Positions 28,100 to 35,861 of a DNA stretch of 64,000 nt are shown here, one piece after another. How positions within the stretch are numbered: position 1 is the stretch's first letter; each line of letters starts with the position of its first letter. The stretch is from Thalassomonas actiniarum (GTDB lineage: Bacteria; Pseudomonadota; Gammaproteobacteria; Enterobacterales; Alteromonadaceae). Location of the stretch: the NCBI RefSeq assembly GCF_000948975.2, contig NZ_CP059735.1, forward strand, positions 1,364,001 to 1,428,000, in the 5' to 3' direction. The notes beneath the pieces are model-generated. The model did not search any database. It saw nothing but the letters and a program-made list of their open reading frames with translations, and was not told the DNA's origin. Position numbers and translations under genes: made by a program.

Positions 28100-29158
28100 T
28101 TAGTTGTTGGTCTGGTTCAGTTGGGGAAACAGCTCTTTTAAATAATTGGCAGCCCTAAGGCCTGCTTTACCGTCGAGCTGGTCGAACATAATTTTATTGG
28201 CTTTAGTCCTGGCCTGAGCCAGGTGCTGTGGTTTGGTCAACGCCTGCTTGATAGCCCCGGCTAGCTGATCAAATTGATCGATTTGAATGCTGAATTCTTT
28301 GATCAGCTGTTTGACTTCCTGTACCGTGCGCTTGCCGTCATCTACGGTGAAGGTCACCATATCTTTTTCCAGGGCGCAGCATTCCGCCAATACCGAGCTG
28401 GTATCGCCGATACAGACATCTGCCAGCTGGATATAAGGCACGATATCTGCGGTATCGATAAAAAACACCTGCTTGGTATTTTTTATCTTCTGTTTGATTT
28501 CGTCTTTGGTCCAGGGATGTACCGTGACCAGGATGTTGTAATCGGCAGTTAAGCTGTCTAATTTATCATACCAGTGGCTGATGGCTGAAACGCCGGAGTC
28601 ATTCCAGGTGGCGGTAAACAGCAAAGTGGCTTTACTGTCGTCCAGTCCTGCGCCTTTGGCCAGGGCTGCCAGCTGCTCTGTATCGACGCTGCCGTCAAAC
28701 ATGGGATCGAGCTTTGGAAAACCTACCGCTTTGGCGCAGGTAATACCTACCGCTTGTGCCCGCTCTACTTCCCGGGAGCTGGTCATATAGAAATGATCTA
28801 ATAAATTATAACCTTTGCTATTGGCAAAAGGCTTAAAGGTATAGGCGCCGTGGCGCATGCCGACTTTTTTCATGCGCGAGGCAGGGAATTTATAACCCGC
28901 CTGGCGGCACATGATCACCCCTTTGGGAAATACCGGGTAAACTTTTGACGACACGCCAATCGCCGCGAGCTCTTGCTGGGCTTTTTTGTCTTTGGCGATA
29001 ATTTTTAACGGCGGCAAATGTTTTTGCACCGATGCGAATATCTGGTAGTCGAGAGCGTTGGCGCAATAAAGCATGACATCTTTATTGAGGTTAAATAACT
29101 CGCGTACTTCCCAGATCACCGTATAGGGAAGCTTTAACAGGTAATAAGATAAAACCAC
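28100..29158 (-). CDS. CDP-glycerol glycerophosphotransferase-family protein
   Basis: 352 residues with GT-B-like layout. Motifs: MRHGAYTFKP, VGFPKLDPMF, LLFTATWNDSGVSAISHWYDKL, VTVHPWTKDE and the C-terminal IQLADVCIGDTSSVLAECCALEKDMVTF, which match the TagB/TagF-like CDP-glycerol glycerophosphotransferase fold (the SDxSS-type nucleotide site here reads GDTSS). In Gram-negatives such proteins decorate capsule or other surface glycans. Its place between a Wzi-like gene and a YgiM-like gene suggests surface-polymer work; the acceptor is unknown. Confidence 0.75.
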   Translation of the reverse strand: MVLSYYLLKLPYTVIWEVRELFNLNKDVMLYCANALDYQIFASVQKHLPPLKIIAKDKKAQQELAAIGVSSKVYPVFPKGVIMCRQAGYKFPASRMKKVGMRHGAYTFKPFANSKGYNLLDHFYMTSSREVERAQAVGITCAKAVGFPKLDPMFDGSVDTEQLAALAKGAGLDDSKATLLFTATWNDSGVSAISHWYDKLDSLTADYNILVTVHPWTKDEIKQKIKNTKQVFFIDTADIVPYIQLADVCIGDTSSVLAECCALEKDMVTFTVDDGKRTVQEVKQLIKEFSIQIDQFDQLAGAIKQALTKPQHLAQARTKANKIMFDQLDGKAGLRAANYLKELFPQLNQTNN

Positions 29159-29173
29159 TTGTGTTCTTTCCGG

Positions 29174-29791
29174 TTAGGTCCAGCGATCCATCTTGTTGCT
29201 GCGGCCACCGATAAGTTTAGGGATGAGCAAGCCAAACAGCAGACCAAGGGCAAGCACTATGGCGCCATTTTTAAACCATTCTATTTTGATGTCCTGATCC
29301 TGGTTTTTTAACTGTTCTTTGACGACAGCAAGCTGCTGTTGTAATTGGCCTGTTTCGTCTTCAATGGCTTTGCTTTTGCCGTTTAAGCTTTCAATGGTTT
29401 TCTGCGCTTCATCGAGTTGCCGCTTTAACTGGCTGTTTTCATCGGCGGCACTGGTAAGTTGTTCGTTAAGCTCGGCGATAACAAAGCGCAGTCCGGGTTT
29501 TTCTGAGATATATTTGCTCTCTACCCAGGCGGTTCTGTTGCGGCTGTCGATAATTTGCGTGTAATTGTTTTCTTTTTTACCTGTCAGGGTGATTTGTGCA
29601 CCGGCGGTGACGCTGCCTAATATCCTGAAGTTATTACCGGCGCCGGCATGCATATAGATGATAAGCTCATCGGCAATATAACCCGGGGTCTCTTCTGAAG
29701 ACAGTGCCTGTGGAGCGCTTTCTTCTTGGGCCAGCACGGGAAATGATAAGCCAAACAGGACACTGATAAGTAAACAACTCACTCTTTTCAT
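29174..29791 (-). CDS. ygiM: YgiM-like SH3 and coiled-coil membrane protein
   Basis: 205 residues. Signal peptide about 1-21 (ends VLAQ). A bacterial SH3 domain covers about 36-95 (YIADELIIYMHAGAGNNFRILGSVTAGAQITLTGK..TAWVESKYI), a long coiled coil spans about 103-170, and one C-terminal TM helix about 175-193 precedes a basic tail. This is the TIGR04211/YgiM layout. E. coli ygiM lies near ygiF and cca, matching the context here. Role in the envelope unresolved. Confidence 0.85.
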   Translation of the reverse strand: MKRVSCLLISVLFGLSFPVLAQEESAPQALSSEETPGYIADELIIYMHAGAGNNFRILGSVTAGAQITLTGKKENNYTQIIDSRNRTAWVESKYISEKPGLRFVIAELNEQLTSAADENSQLKRQLDEAQKTIESLNGKSKAIEDETGQLQQQLAVVKEQLKNQDQDIKIEWFKNGAIVLALGLLFGLLIPKLIGGRSNKMDRWT

Positions 29792-30033
29792 TGAACAACC
29801 AAACGCAATTAAACCTTCTGGGACAAGATATTAGGTCTTTGGCTCTTTTTTGGCAAGCTAAGATTAAGGATCTTGTGCTAAAAATAGGCTTAATCGCCAG
29901 ATAGATACTCTAATTGCTGTTTTATTGCTATACCGGGTAAAAGACTATCGGGTATTATGGCGCTAAACAGTTATTGCCCTTCCTTAATTCCCTGTGGTTG
30001 CGGCGGCAGACAAAGAGTAGATAGACAACTTCC

Positions 30034-31119
30034 ATGAGCATGAATAAAGCAAGTGAAACCGAGATTGAGCTTAAATTTTTGCTTGGGCAAGTGATTGAGG
30101 TAAAAGCGGTAACTGAACTTTTGCACACGCAAAACTTCAGTTTTGAGCAAAGTGCCGGCAAGCTTAAAAATAGTTATTTTGATACCCCGGCCCTTGATTT
30201 GGCGCGAAATGATATCGGAGTTAGGATCCGCAGCGGTGAAAACCTGCACGAACAAACCGTAAAGACCGCCGGGCGGGTGTTGTCCGCGCTGCATCAAAGA
30301 CCCGAGTATAATCTTGCTTTGGACAGTGAGGAAACCTTGCCGAAATTGCAGCTGTTTCCGGCAGCAATCTGGCCGGATGGTGTAGACATAGTACAAATAC
30401 AGCAAGCGCTGACGGTTATTTTCACCACTGGCTTTTATCGCACCACCTGGAAAATTACGGACAAGCACGGCGTCGTTATCGAACTGGTCCTAGATTCGGG
30501 CACCATCGAAAGTCAAGGCCGGCAAGCAGCTATCGCCGAATTTGAGCTGGAATTGCTTTCGGGCAAAGGTGCTCCGGCGATGGAGATGCTTTTTGAGCTT
30601 GCTAACTTATTGCTGGGCTCTTTTAAACTCCGTCCCGGGGTAAAAAGCAAAGCGGCACGGGGATATGCTTTATCGCTGGGAGCGCCCCAGAGCAAGCCGG
30701 AAACTTTTTCCCGTCAAGGTTTGTCAGCTTCGGCTTTAGCAGACAGGGAAAGTTTTTATGCCCACTTGGACTCTGCTCTGAAGCAATTACAGCTCGGGGT
30801 TGAGTATTGCCTTTCATCGACCAGTCCGAAAAGGCTGGCTGCTGTGAGTGAACCCTTACTTTTTCTTGAGCAGATTTTCCGTTTGGCCCCAGAAAGTCTT
30901 GTTGTTGCCAATGGGGAGTTGGCAACATCGGTTAAACTGGTTGTCGGTTTATATTCGGCTCTTGAGTTGCAGCTTGAACGGGCCGGTTGTGATGGTAAAA
31001 CCGGTGCTGGTTATAACAGCCTGTTGCAGGAGTTTTGCTATGAACAGGCTTTTAATCGCTTACAGCTAGCCTTGCTGAAGGTGTTGATAGACAGGGAGCT
31101 TCTGCCTGACGGGACTTGA
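30034..31119 (+). CDS. ygiF: CYTH-domain inorganic triphosphatase (YgiF-like)
   Basis: 361 residues. The CYTH signature EIELKF (ExExK) is at residues 9-14, with further metal and phosphate-binding charged residues (RNDIGVRIRSG, EQTVKT, AEFELELLSG). The C-terminal 130 residues correspond to the CHAD region of E. coli YgiF but are shorter (E. coli protein about 430 residues) and lack obvious conserved His, so CHAD looks reduced. Family members hydrolyse tripolyphosphate. In E. coli the gene is next to glnE; here a minus-strand block of eight genes separates the two. Confidence 0.85.
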   Translation: MSMNKASETEIELKFLLGQVIEVKAVTELLHTQNFSFEQSAGKLKNSYFDTPALDLARNDIGVRIRSGENLHEQTVKTAGRVLSALHQRPEYNLALDSEETLPKLQLFPAAIWPDGVDIVQIQQALTVIFTTGFYRTTWKITDKHGVVIELVLDSGTIESQGRQAAIAEFELELLSGKGAPAMEMLFELANLLLGSFKLRPGVKSKAARGYALSLGAPQSKPETFSRQGLSASALADRESFYAHLDSALKQLQLGVEYCLSSTSPKRLAAVSEPLLFLEQIFRLAPESLVVANGELATSVKLVVGLYSALELQLERAGCDGKTGAGYNSLLQEFCYEQAFNRLQLALLKVLIDRELLPDGT

Positions 31120-31143
31120 TTGACAAATTTTCTTGAGATATTG

Positions 31144-31165
31144 GGAGCTGTAGTGCAACAGCTCC
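31144..31165. terminator. Hairpin between convergent ygiF and channel genes
   Basis: GGAGCTGT (31144-31151) / ACAGCTCC (31158-31165), 6-nt loop, no T run on either side. Possible weak bidirectional terminator. Confidence 0.4.
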
Positions 31166-31173
31166 GCTAAAGA

Positions 31174-31644
31174 TTAGTTGGACTGCTTTGTTACCAGGAG
31201 CTCTATTTTATCTGCCAGGAGATCTATTTTTTTCTCAAGTTGCTGGTTATGTTCCAGTATCTCGGCATTTTGCTTGCGTAATTCCCGGTTTTTGACATTG
31301 GTATCGGAAAAGCCGACAAAGCGGTCGATAAATTGTGCACCGATAAAACCCACCATACCGACACCGATATAAAACATGGCACCGACCACGATTCTTCCCC
31401 CCAGGGTGACAGGGAAATGATCACCAAAACCTATGGTGCTGGCACTCATTTGCAAGGTCCAGAAGGCGTCTTTGTAGGTCATGATATTACTGTCTGGGGC
31501 TGAAACTTCAAACTGCAGCAGTAAAAACGACAACGCGGCAATGATGATATACAGGGCGACTAAGGTGATAATCAACAGATAACCCGAGTGATAATTTTTT
31601 ACACCGAATTCATCTACGCTATAGGGAGTAAGTTTTGTATTCAT
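31174..31644 (-). CDS. Two-TM potassium-channel-like protein
   Basis: 156 residues. TM1 about 22-45 (YLLIITLVALYIIIAALSFLLLQFEV), a pore loop with selectivity filter TIGFGDHFPVTLGG (about 71-84), TM2 about 85-107, then a coiled-coil tail (RKQNAEILEHNQQLEKKIDLLADKIELL). This is the minimal Ion_trans_2 channel plan; the filter TIGFGD fits K+ selectivity. No RCK domain. Last gene of the yjf-type unit, so channel activity is probably linked to the envelope-stress role of its PspA neighbour (inference). Confidence 0.85.
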   Translation of the reverse strand: MNTKLTPYSVDEFGVKNYHSGYLLIITLVALYIIIAALSFLLLQFEVSAPDSNIMTYKDAFWTLQMSASTIGFGDHFPVTLGGRIVVGAMFYIGVGMVGFIGAQFIDRFVGFSDTNVKNRELRKQNAEILEHNQQLEKKIDLLADKIELLVTKQSN

Positions 31645-31655
31645 GGTCCGCGTTC

Positions 31656-31982
31656 TTATTGACTTTTATTGGCGACATGATTGATGAGTTCATCCATCAG
31701 CTTTCTTTTTATTTCCAGCTGCTGTTGTGGCTCAAGCTGGTATTTTTCTGCCAGCACCTGGTAATCTTCCGGCCCGAGCGATACGGTTAATCTTGGTCTT
31801 TTCGGGCGTTTGTTGGTGGACAAGCCTAAAATGGAACGAATTTGATCCGAAGGACTCAGTCCGGCCTGCAGTGCTTCCGTCCTGATCGCCAGCTGAATTT
31901 TTTCATCCATATCAAAGGCAACCTGTACCGCCTTAACGGCTTTGACCGATGACTGCCATTTTTCGGGGACTTTTCTTGCCAC
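31656..31982 (-). CDS. Small protein with ribbon-helix-helix-like segments, possible regulator
   Basis: 108 residues. Two segments each read as a short beta strand followed by helices: VQVAFDMDEKIQLAIRTEALQAGLSPSDQIRSILG (about 21-55) and RLTVSLGPEDYQVLAEKYQLEPQQQLEIKRKLMDELI (about 64-100), with a basic linker (NKRPKRPR). This resembles ribbon-helix-helix DNA-binding folds, though I cannot confirm it. It sits 3 nt after yjfK and 11 nt before the channel gene. It is the only plausible DNA-binding protein in this block. Confidence 0.5.
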   Translation of the reverse strand: MARKVPEKWQSSVKAVKAVQVAFDMDEKIQLAIRTEALQAGLSPSDQIRSILGLSTNKRPKRPRLTVSLGPEDYQVLAEKYQLEPQQQLEIKRKLMDELINHVANKSQ

Positions 31983-31985
31983 AGT

Positions 31986-32642
31986 TTAACTCCCGGGGTA
32001 CATATCTATGATATCGGTGACAGGGCGATATAAGGTTAAGAACACATCGGTATCCCCGTCTGACCATACTTCAACTTCAATGCCAAAATCTTGTTCGGCA
32101 TCATGTAACACATATTGCTCGAATTGTTCGCCGCTGTCACTCCCCTGATAGGCACTGAGGTTTTCACTGCGGTGATCTTTACGGTGAAAATAGCCGACCA
32201 CGGCAAAGGCATTTTGCTGATATTGTTCGCTGGTCCAGCCGCTGGTTTTGGCGGTATCGCTTTGGCGTTCAAGAAACGCCTGGCCGGGTTCGTCGAAAAT
32301 GGCGGCAAAACTGTCGAGATCAAACAGGCTTTCTACATCCTGGTGTTCTATTTTCAGGGAAAATTTTAAATAGATCTTATCGTCAACATCAAGGGATAAA
32401 TAAATCTCATTGTCGTTATTGCCCGTCAGCACCCATTCGGTCTGGGTGTGGTGTTCAAATTCATAACTGTTGACGTCGCTGACCTGAAACTGCTGCTGCC
32501 TGAGGGACTCGGGTAAAGCGAAACTGTCGGTGAGAACAATAATATCGTCTTTTTTGAGATCCTTTACCGAAGTTAAACTGCGCTGTGGTGCTTGTTCTTT
32601 GCCAAAAACACGTTTGAAAAAACTCATTATTGTGTCCTGCAT
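31986..32642 (-). CDS. yjfK: DUF2491 protein (YjfK-like)
   Basis: 218 residues, soluble, acidic, no signal peptide. The pattern (FKRVFGKEQAPQRSLTSVKDLKKDDIIVLTDSFALPESLRQQQFQV... HHTQTEWVLTGNNDNEIYLSLD) fits the DUF2491 family, E. coli YjfK, usually next to yjfI and the PspA-like yjfJ. Function unknown. A 161-nt gap with two hairpins separates it from the PspA gene. Confidence 0.75.
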   Translation of the reverse strand: MQDTIMSFFKRVFGKEQAPQRSLTSVKDLKKDDIIVLTDSFALPESLRQQQFQVSDVNSYEFEHHTQTEWVLTGNNDNEIYLSLDVDDKIYLKFSLKIEHQDVESLFDLDSFAAIFDEPGQAFLERQSDTAKTSGWTSEQYQQNAFAVVGYFHRKDHRSENLSAYQGSDSGEQFEQYVLHDAEQDFGIEVEVWSDGDTDVFLTLYRPVTDIIDMYPGS

Positions 32643-32697
32643 AAAATGTTGGATTGAACTGCGTTGGGAGGAATGACTTTAGCCCCGGTAGCAGTTT

Positions 32698-32779
32698 AGC
32701 CGGTTACCCCAAATGTTAATAATAACGGGGTAACCGGCTGGTCTTTTTCAGTTTTCTTAGCTTTGCCTAAAGGGCAAAG
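32698..32779 (-). other. Two hairpins between the PspA-like and DUF2491 genes
   Basis: AGCCGGTTACCCC (32698-32710) / GGGGTAACCGGCT (32727-32739), 13-bp perfect stem with a 16-nt loop; then CTTTGCC (32761-32767) / GGCAAAG (32773-32779). On the coding (minus) strand no T run follows, so they look like intra-operon processing or stability structures rather than a full terminator. Confidence 0.55.
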
Positions 32780-32803
32780 TTAACAATAACAGGGGCCTTG
32801 CCC

Positions 32804-33514
32804 TTAGCTTTTATTTTGTTTCGCTTTAATGCGATCCAATACCGAGTTGGCGCTATTGTCCGCAGCGCCGATGCCGGCTTCTTTTAGCTGGGCGGCCAAC
32901 GAGCTGTCGCTGTTTTCTGACTCAAGTACTTCGGCGGCTTTCATTTGATCATCAAACTTTTGCTGCTTCGCCTTGATGCGCTCCAACGAGTCTTTGGCAT
33001 TTAACAGCTTAGAGTTGCTCGAAGAAAAGTTATCCGTGATAGCCGATGTCGCTTTTTGCACGCTTTCTGTGGTTTTAACCATAGACAGCTGGCGTTTGTA
33101 TTCTGCCATCTGGCGTTCGCTTTTCTTCACCAGCTCTTTTAAGCGGCTGGCACTGGCATCAAAGCTGTCTAATGCCTGTTGCTGATTGGCCAGCTCAGAC
33201 TCTAACGTAGAGATCTTTTCCGCAACCGCCAGGGCAAGAGACTCATCGCCTTTTTCCAGGGCCTGTCCGGCATAACCTTCGTGTTCGGTGATCTCGCGCT
33301 TAAGGCGGTCAACTTCACGACTTGCTGCCATTTGCTGGGCCATGACGCCGGTTAAGTCACGTTTGGCTTTGGTCAGGTGATGCTCGGCATCGCGAATTTC
33401 CTGTTCAAAAATACGGGTGGAATTCGAATCGACGATAGCTTCACCAACTTCTGTCGCGCCACCTCGAATAGCTGTCATTATCTTTTTAAAAATACTCATA
33501 TTATCACTCCTCAA
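32804..33514 (-). CDS. yjfJ: PspA/IM30 (YjfJ-like) protein
   Basis: 236 residues, almost wholly helical: an N-terminal amphipathic segment (MSIFKKIMTAIRGGATEVGEAIVDSNSTRIFEQEIRDAEHHL) followed by long coiled coils (about 45-200), as in PspA/IM30/Vipp1. Five codons upstream of MSIFKK are present in the frame; the MSIF start (33499) is the usual one. Family members polymerise on the inner membrane face and limit proton leakage. It follows yjfI by 11 nt. No pspF or pspBC is present here. Confidence 0.88.
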   Translation of the reverse strand: MRSDNMSIFKKIMTAIRGGATEVGEAIVDSNSTRIFEQEIRDAEHHLTKAKRDLTGVMAQQMAASREVDRLKREITEHEGYAGQALEKGDESLALAVAEKISTLESELANQQQALDSFDASASRLKELVKKSERQMAEYKRQLSMVKTTESVQKATSAITDNFSSSNSKLLNAKDSLERIKAKQQKFDDQMKAAEVLESENSDSSLAAQLKEAGIGAADNSANSVLDRIKAKQNKS

Positions 33515-33525
33515 AGAATGGTCGC

Positions 33526-33939
33526 TTAAATTAAATATTCACTCATGTCATCGATAACTTCGATGGCATTGTTACTCAATACCGCCAGTTCGTGCTCAAT
33601 GTCTTCAAAGGTTGAATTAATTGACAAGGCACCGAAAGTTACGTATTTATCGCCGATTTTAGAAAAGGCGGATAACGGCATAGGGATGTTCATTTCCAGC
33701 ATGCTTTCATGCATGTCATGCAGGGCATCCGGTTTTACTTCTTCAACTCCCCATAGGTAGGTGATACATAATATTTGATCGTCGGTAACGGAAACAAAAA
33801 TCGGCAGTTCTTCACGGCCTGTTACTGTGATCTGTAAAACATCGACTTCACCGGATATCGGCTGACAGTCAAAAACCATACCTGTGTCTGAGTCATCAGC
33901 TAAGGTGTTCAGGTAGTCGGCTATTTTATGAATGTTCAT
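33526..33939 (-). CDS. yjfI: DUF2170 protein (YjfI-like)
   Basis: 137 residues, acidic, soluble. The pattern (IHKIADYLNTLADDSDTGMVFDCQPISGEVDVLQITVTGREELPIFVS.. and LSAFSKIGDKYVTFGALS) fits DUF2170, E. coli YjfI, a partner gene of the PspA-like yjfJ. First gene of its transcription unit: AAGGGATCC precedes the ATG, and two copies of a 13-bp palindrome lie 62-110 nt upstream. Confidence 0.8.
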   Translation of the reverse strand: MNIHKIADYLNTLADDSDTGMVFDCQPISGEVDVLQITVTGREELPIFVSVTDDQILCITYLWGVEEVKPDALHDMHESMLEMNIPMPLSAFSKIGDKYVTFGALSINSTFEDIEHELAVLSNNAIEVIDDMSEYLI

Positions 33940-34000
33940 TGGATCCCTTATTTGTTATCTGGTGCAAAAAGTTTGCGCTTTTTGCGGGTTTTTACTGATC

Positions 34001-34049
34001 GACATATTATGTCAATGAGCTTAAGTTAAACATTAAGACATAATATGTC
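34001..34049. promoter_or_regulatory. Two 13-bp palindromes upstream of yjfI, candidate operator pair
   Basis: GACATATTATGTC (34001-34013) and GACATAATATGTC (34037-34049), centres 36 bp apart. On the minus strand each is preceded by TT, forming TTGACA, so the operators overlap possible -35 boxes. A further hairpin (GCAAAAAG 33964-33971 / CTTTTTGC 33978-33985) lies in the leader. The same palindrome is at 37811. Confidence 0.75.
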
Positions 34050-34104
34050 AAGCGACTATGGATTATTTTTTCACTATTGCTTGTTATTGCTGTTGCGATA
34101 CGGC

Positions 34105-35853
34105 TTATTTCTGCAAATGGGCCTCGTTTAACCCCTGTTGGTCGCGCCAGGCATTCTGATGCAACTGGTACAAGGTATGGCTACCGAGATAGTTTACGTC
34201 AACTTGTTCACTTTCCAAGTAAAAATCTTTGGGAAAAACAAAGGCGCTTTTAATCATAGCAAGGCTTAACCAGTGGTGGGGCACGGTGAGCTGATCCTGC
34301 TGCTCCAGCCTGGCCAGGGGACTTGCCCCCATTTTAGCGGCTATGGTCCAGCCCCACTCGCCAAAGCTTGGAACATTGTCATGGTATTGCTGCACTTGGG
34401 GAAAGTGTGCCGCTGACAGGGTTTTGCCGATAGAAATAAAGGATTTTTTCGCATGATAAGGACTGGTTGACTGTATGCCGATAATACCGTCACCGGCGAG
34501 CAGTTGTTTTAACCTGGCATAAAAATTCACCGAATAGAGCTTGTTTAAATCCGGGTGGCTGGGGTCGGGCAAATCGACGATAATGGCATCATAAACCTTA
34601 CCCTGGGACAACAAGTTATCTATGGCGATAAAGGCATCGCTCTGGATGATTTCTACCCTGGGGTCTTGCAGGCTTAATTCATTTAAGTTAGCGACTTTTT
34701 GCGCCAAGGCTTTTGGCAAGTGTTGCTGCGGCTGTTTAAAGAGTTCGAGCAACTGACTGTCCAGGTCCAGCAGGGTGACATTTTCGGGGGACCATTTCAG
34801 GATATCGCGCAACGCCAAACCGTCACCGCCGCCGATGATCAGGATATTCTCCTGGCGGGCAGAAGCGGCCAATACCGGGGTCACCAGGTAGCCGTGATAA
34901 ATAAATTCATCTGACGAGGAAAATTGCAAACGGCCGTTGAGGTAAAAATTGATGATATCCCCCTGCTCCAGCCCCATATGGCGCTGGGTAAAGGTCAGCT
35001 GCTGGTAGCGGGTCTTTTCACTGTACACCACCTGATCAAGGTAAAGCAGGTTATTCATCTGGTTAAGCCAACTGTTTCCGTGCTGGTAAATTACCGCGAG
35101 CATCACCACTAAGGCCAGGTGCAAAGCCACCAGGGTTTTACGCCAATTGAGTTTTTGCCAGTAGCGCATAATAAAGCAGCCGCCGGCGAGCACGTTTAAG
35201 GCGGCGGTTAACGCAGCCGCTTCGCTGATATCTATCGACAGTAAAAAGATGACCCAGATGGCGGCGCCTATACCGGCACCGATATAGTCGGCGCCGTAGA
35301 TGGTACCGAGATTATTTTTCAGGTGTTTTTGATGAATCTCTTCCCGGATGCGGGCGATTAACGGGATTTCCATACCGATAAAAAAGCCAAGCAAGACGCC
35401 GAAAAAATAGGGGCTGTTAAAGGCGATAAAACTTAAGTCTTTAAAAAAGCCGCCTCGGGGCAGGGCGTCGGGGGGCAGGGCAAAGGTATCGCTGACCAGC
35501 TGCGGCAAAATCTGGGTGGCGCCGATAAAGGCGCTGATGATGATAATGGCGGAGCTGCCGAGCAGGGCGATAGTGATCTCAAGCCAGACAAAACCTTTAA
35601 AGGCGCAGGCAATTTTACGGGCGGCAAAAGCCCCCAGGCCCATAGAAACTATCATCAGGCCTATCATGGTATAGATGGCGCTTTCCATGATGCCGAGCAC
35701 CCGGCCGGCATAATGGGATAATAGATATTCGTAGATTAAGCCGCAGCCGGCGAGTACCGCCATGGTGAGGATCAGCAGCACATCATCGAGATAATGGCTG
35801 CCGGTTTTGCTGTGACTTGCTTGTGCTGAACTCAGGCTGTTTACTTCATTCAT
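34105..35853 (-). CDS. Membrane-anchored polyamine aminopropyltransferase
   Basis: 582 residues. The N-terminal half carries seven or more TM segments (about 24-265), a putative transporter-like or anchoring domain. The C-terminal half is a spermidine-synthase fold: LEQGDIINFYLNGRLQFSSSDEFIYHGYLVTP, ENILIIGGGDGLALRDILKW (S-adenosyl site), DLDSQLL, and IIVDLPDPSHPDLNKLYSVNFY (catalytic Asp region). It transfers aminopropyl from decarboxylated S-adenosylmethionine to a diamine. Such fusions occur beside DUF350 and PspA genes in other bacteria. No S-adenosylmethionine decarboxylase is visible in the window. Eight nt from the DUF350 gene. Confidence 0.88.
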   Translation of the reverse strand: MNEVNSLSSAQASHSKTGSHYLDDVLLILTMAVLAGCGLIYEYLLSHYAGRVLGIMESAIYTMIGLMIVSMGLGAFAARKIACAFKGFVWLEITIALLGSSAIIIISAFIGATQILPQLVSDTFALPPDALPRGGFFKDLSFIAFNSPYFFGVLLGFFIGMEIPLIARIREEIHQKHLKNNLGTIYGADYIGAGIGAAIWVIFLLSIDISEAAALTAALNVLAGGCFIMRYWQKLNWRKTLVALHLALVVMLAVIYQHGNSWLNQMNNLLYLDQVVYSEKTRYQQLTFTQRHMGLEQGDIINFYLNGRLQFSSSDEFIYHGYLVTPVLAASARQENILIIGGGDGLALRDILKWSPENVTLLDLDSQLLELFKQPQQHLPKALAQKVANLNELSLQDPRVEIIQSDAFIAIDNLLSQGKVYDAIIVDLPDPSHPDLNKLYSVNFYARLKQLLAGDGIIGIQSTSPYHAKKSFISIGKTLSAAHFPQVQQYHDNVPSFGEWGWTIAAKMGASPLARLEQQDQLTVPHHWLSLAMIKSAFVFPKDFYLESEQVDVNYLGSHTLYQLHQNAWRDQQGLNEAHLQK

Positions 35854-35861
35854 GCCTGCAG

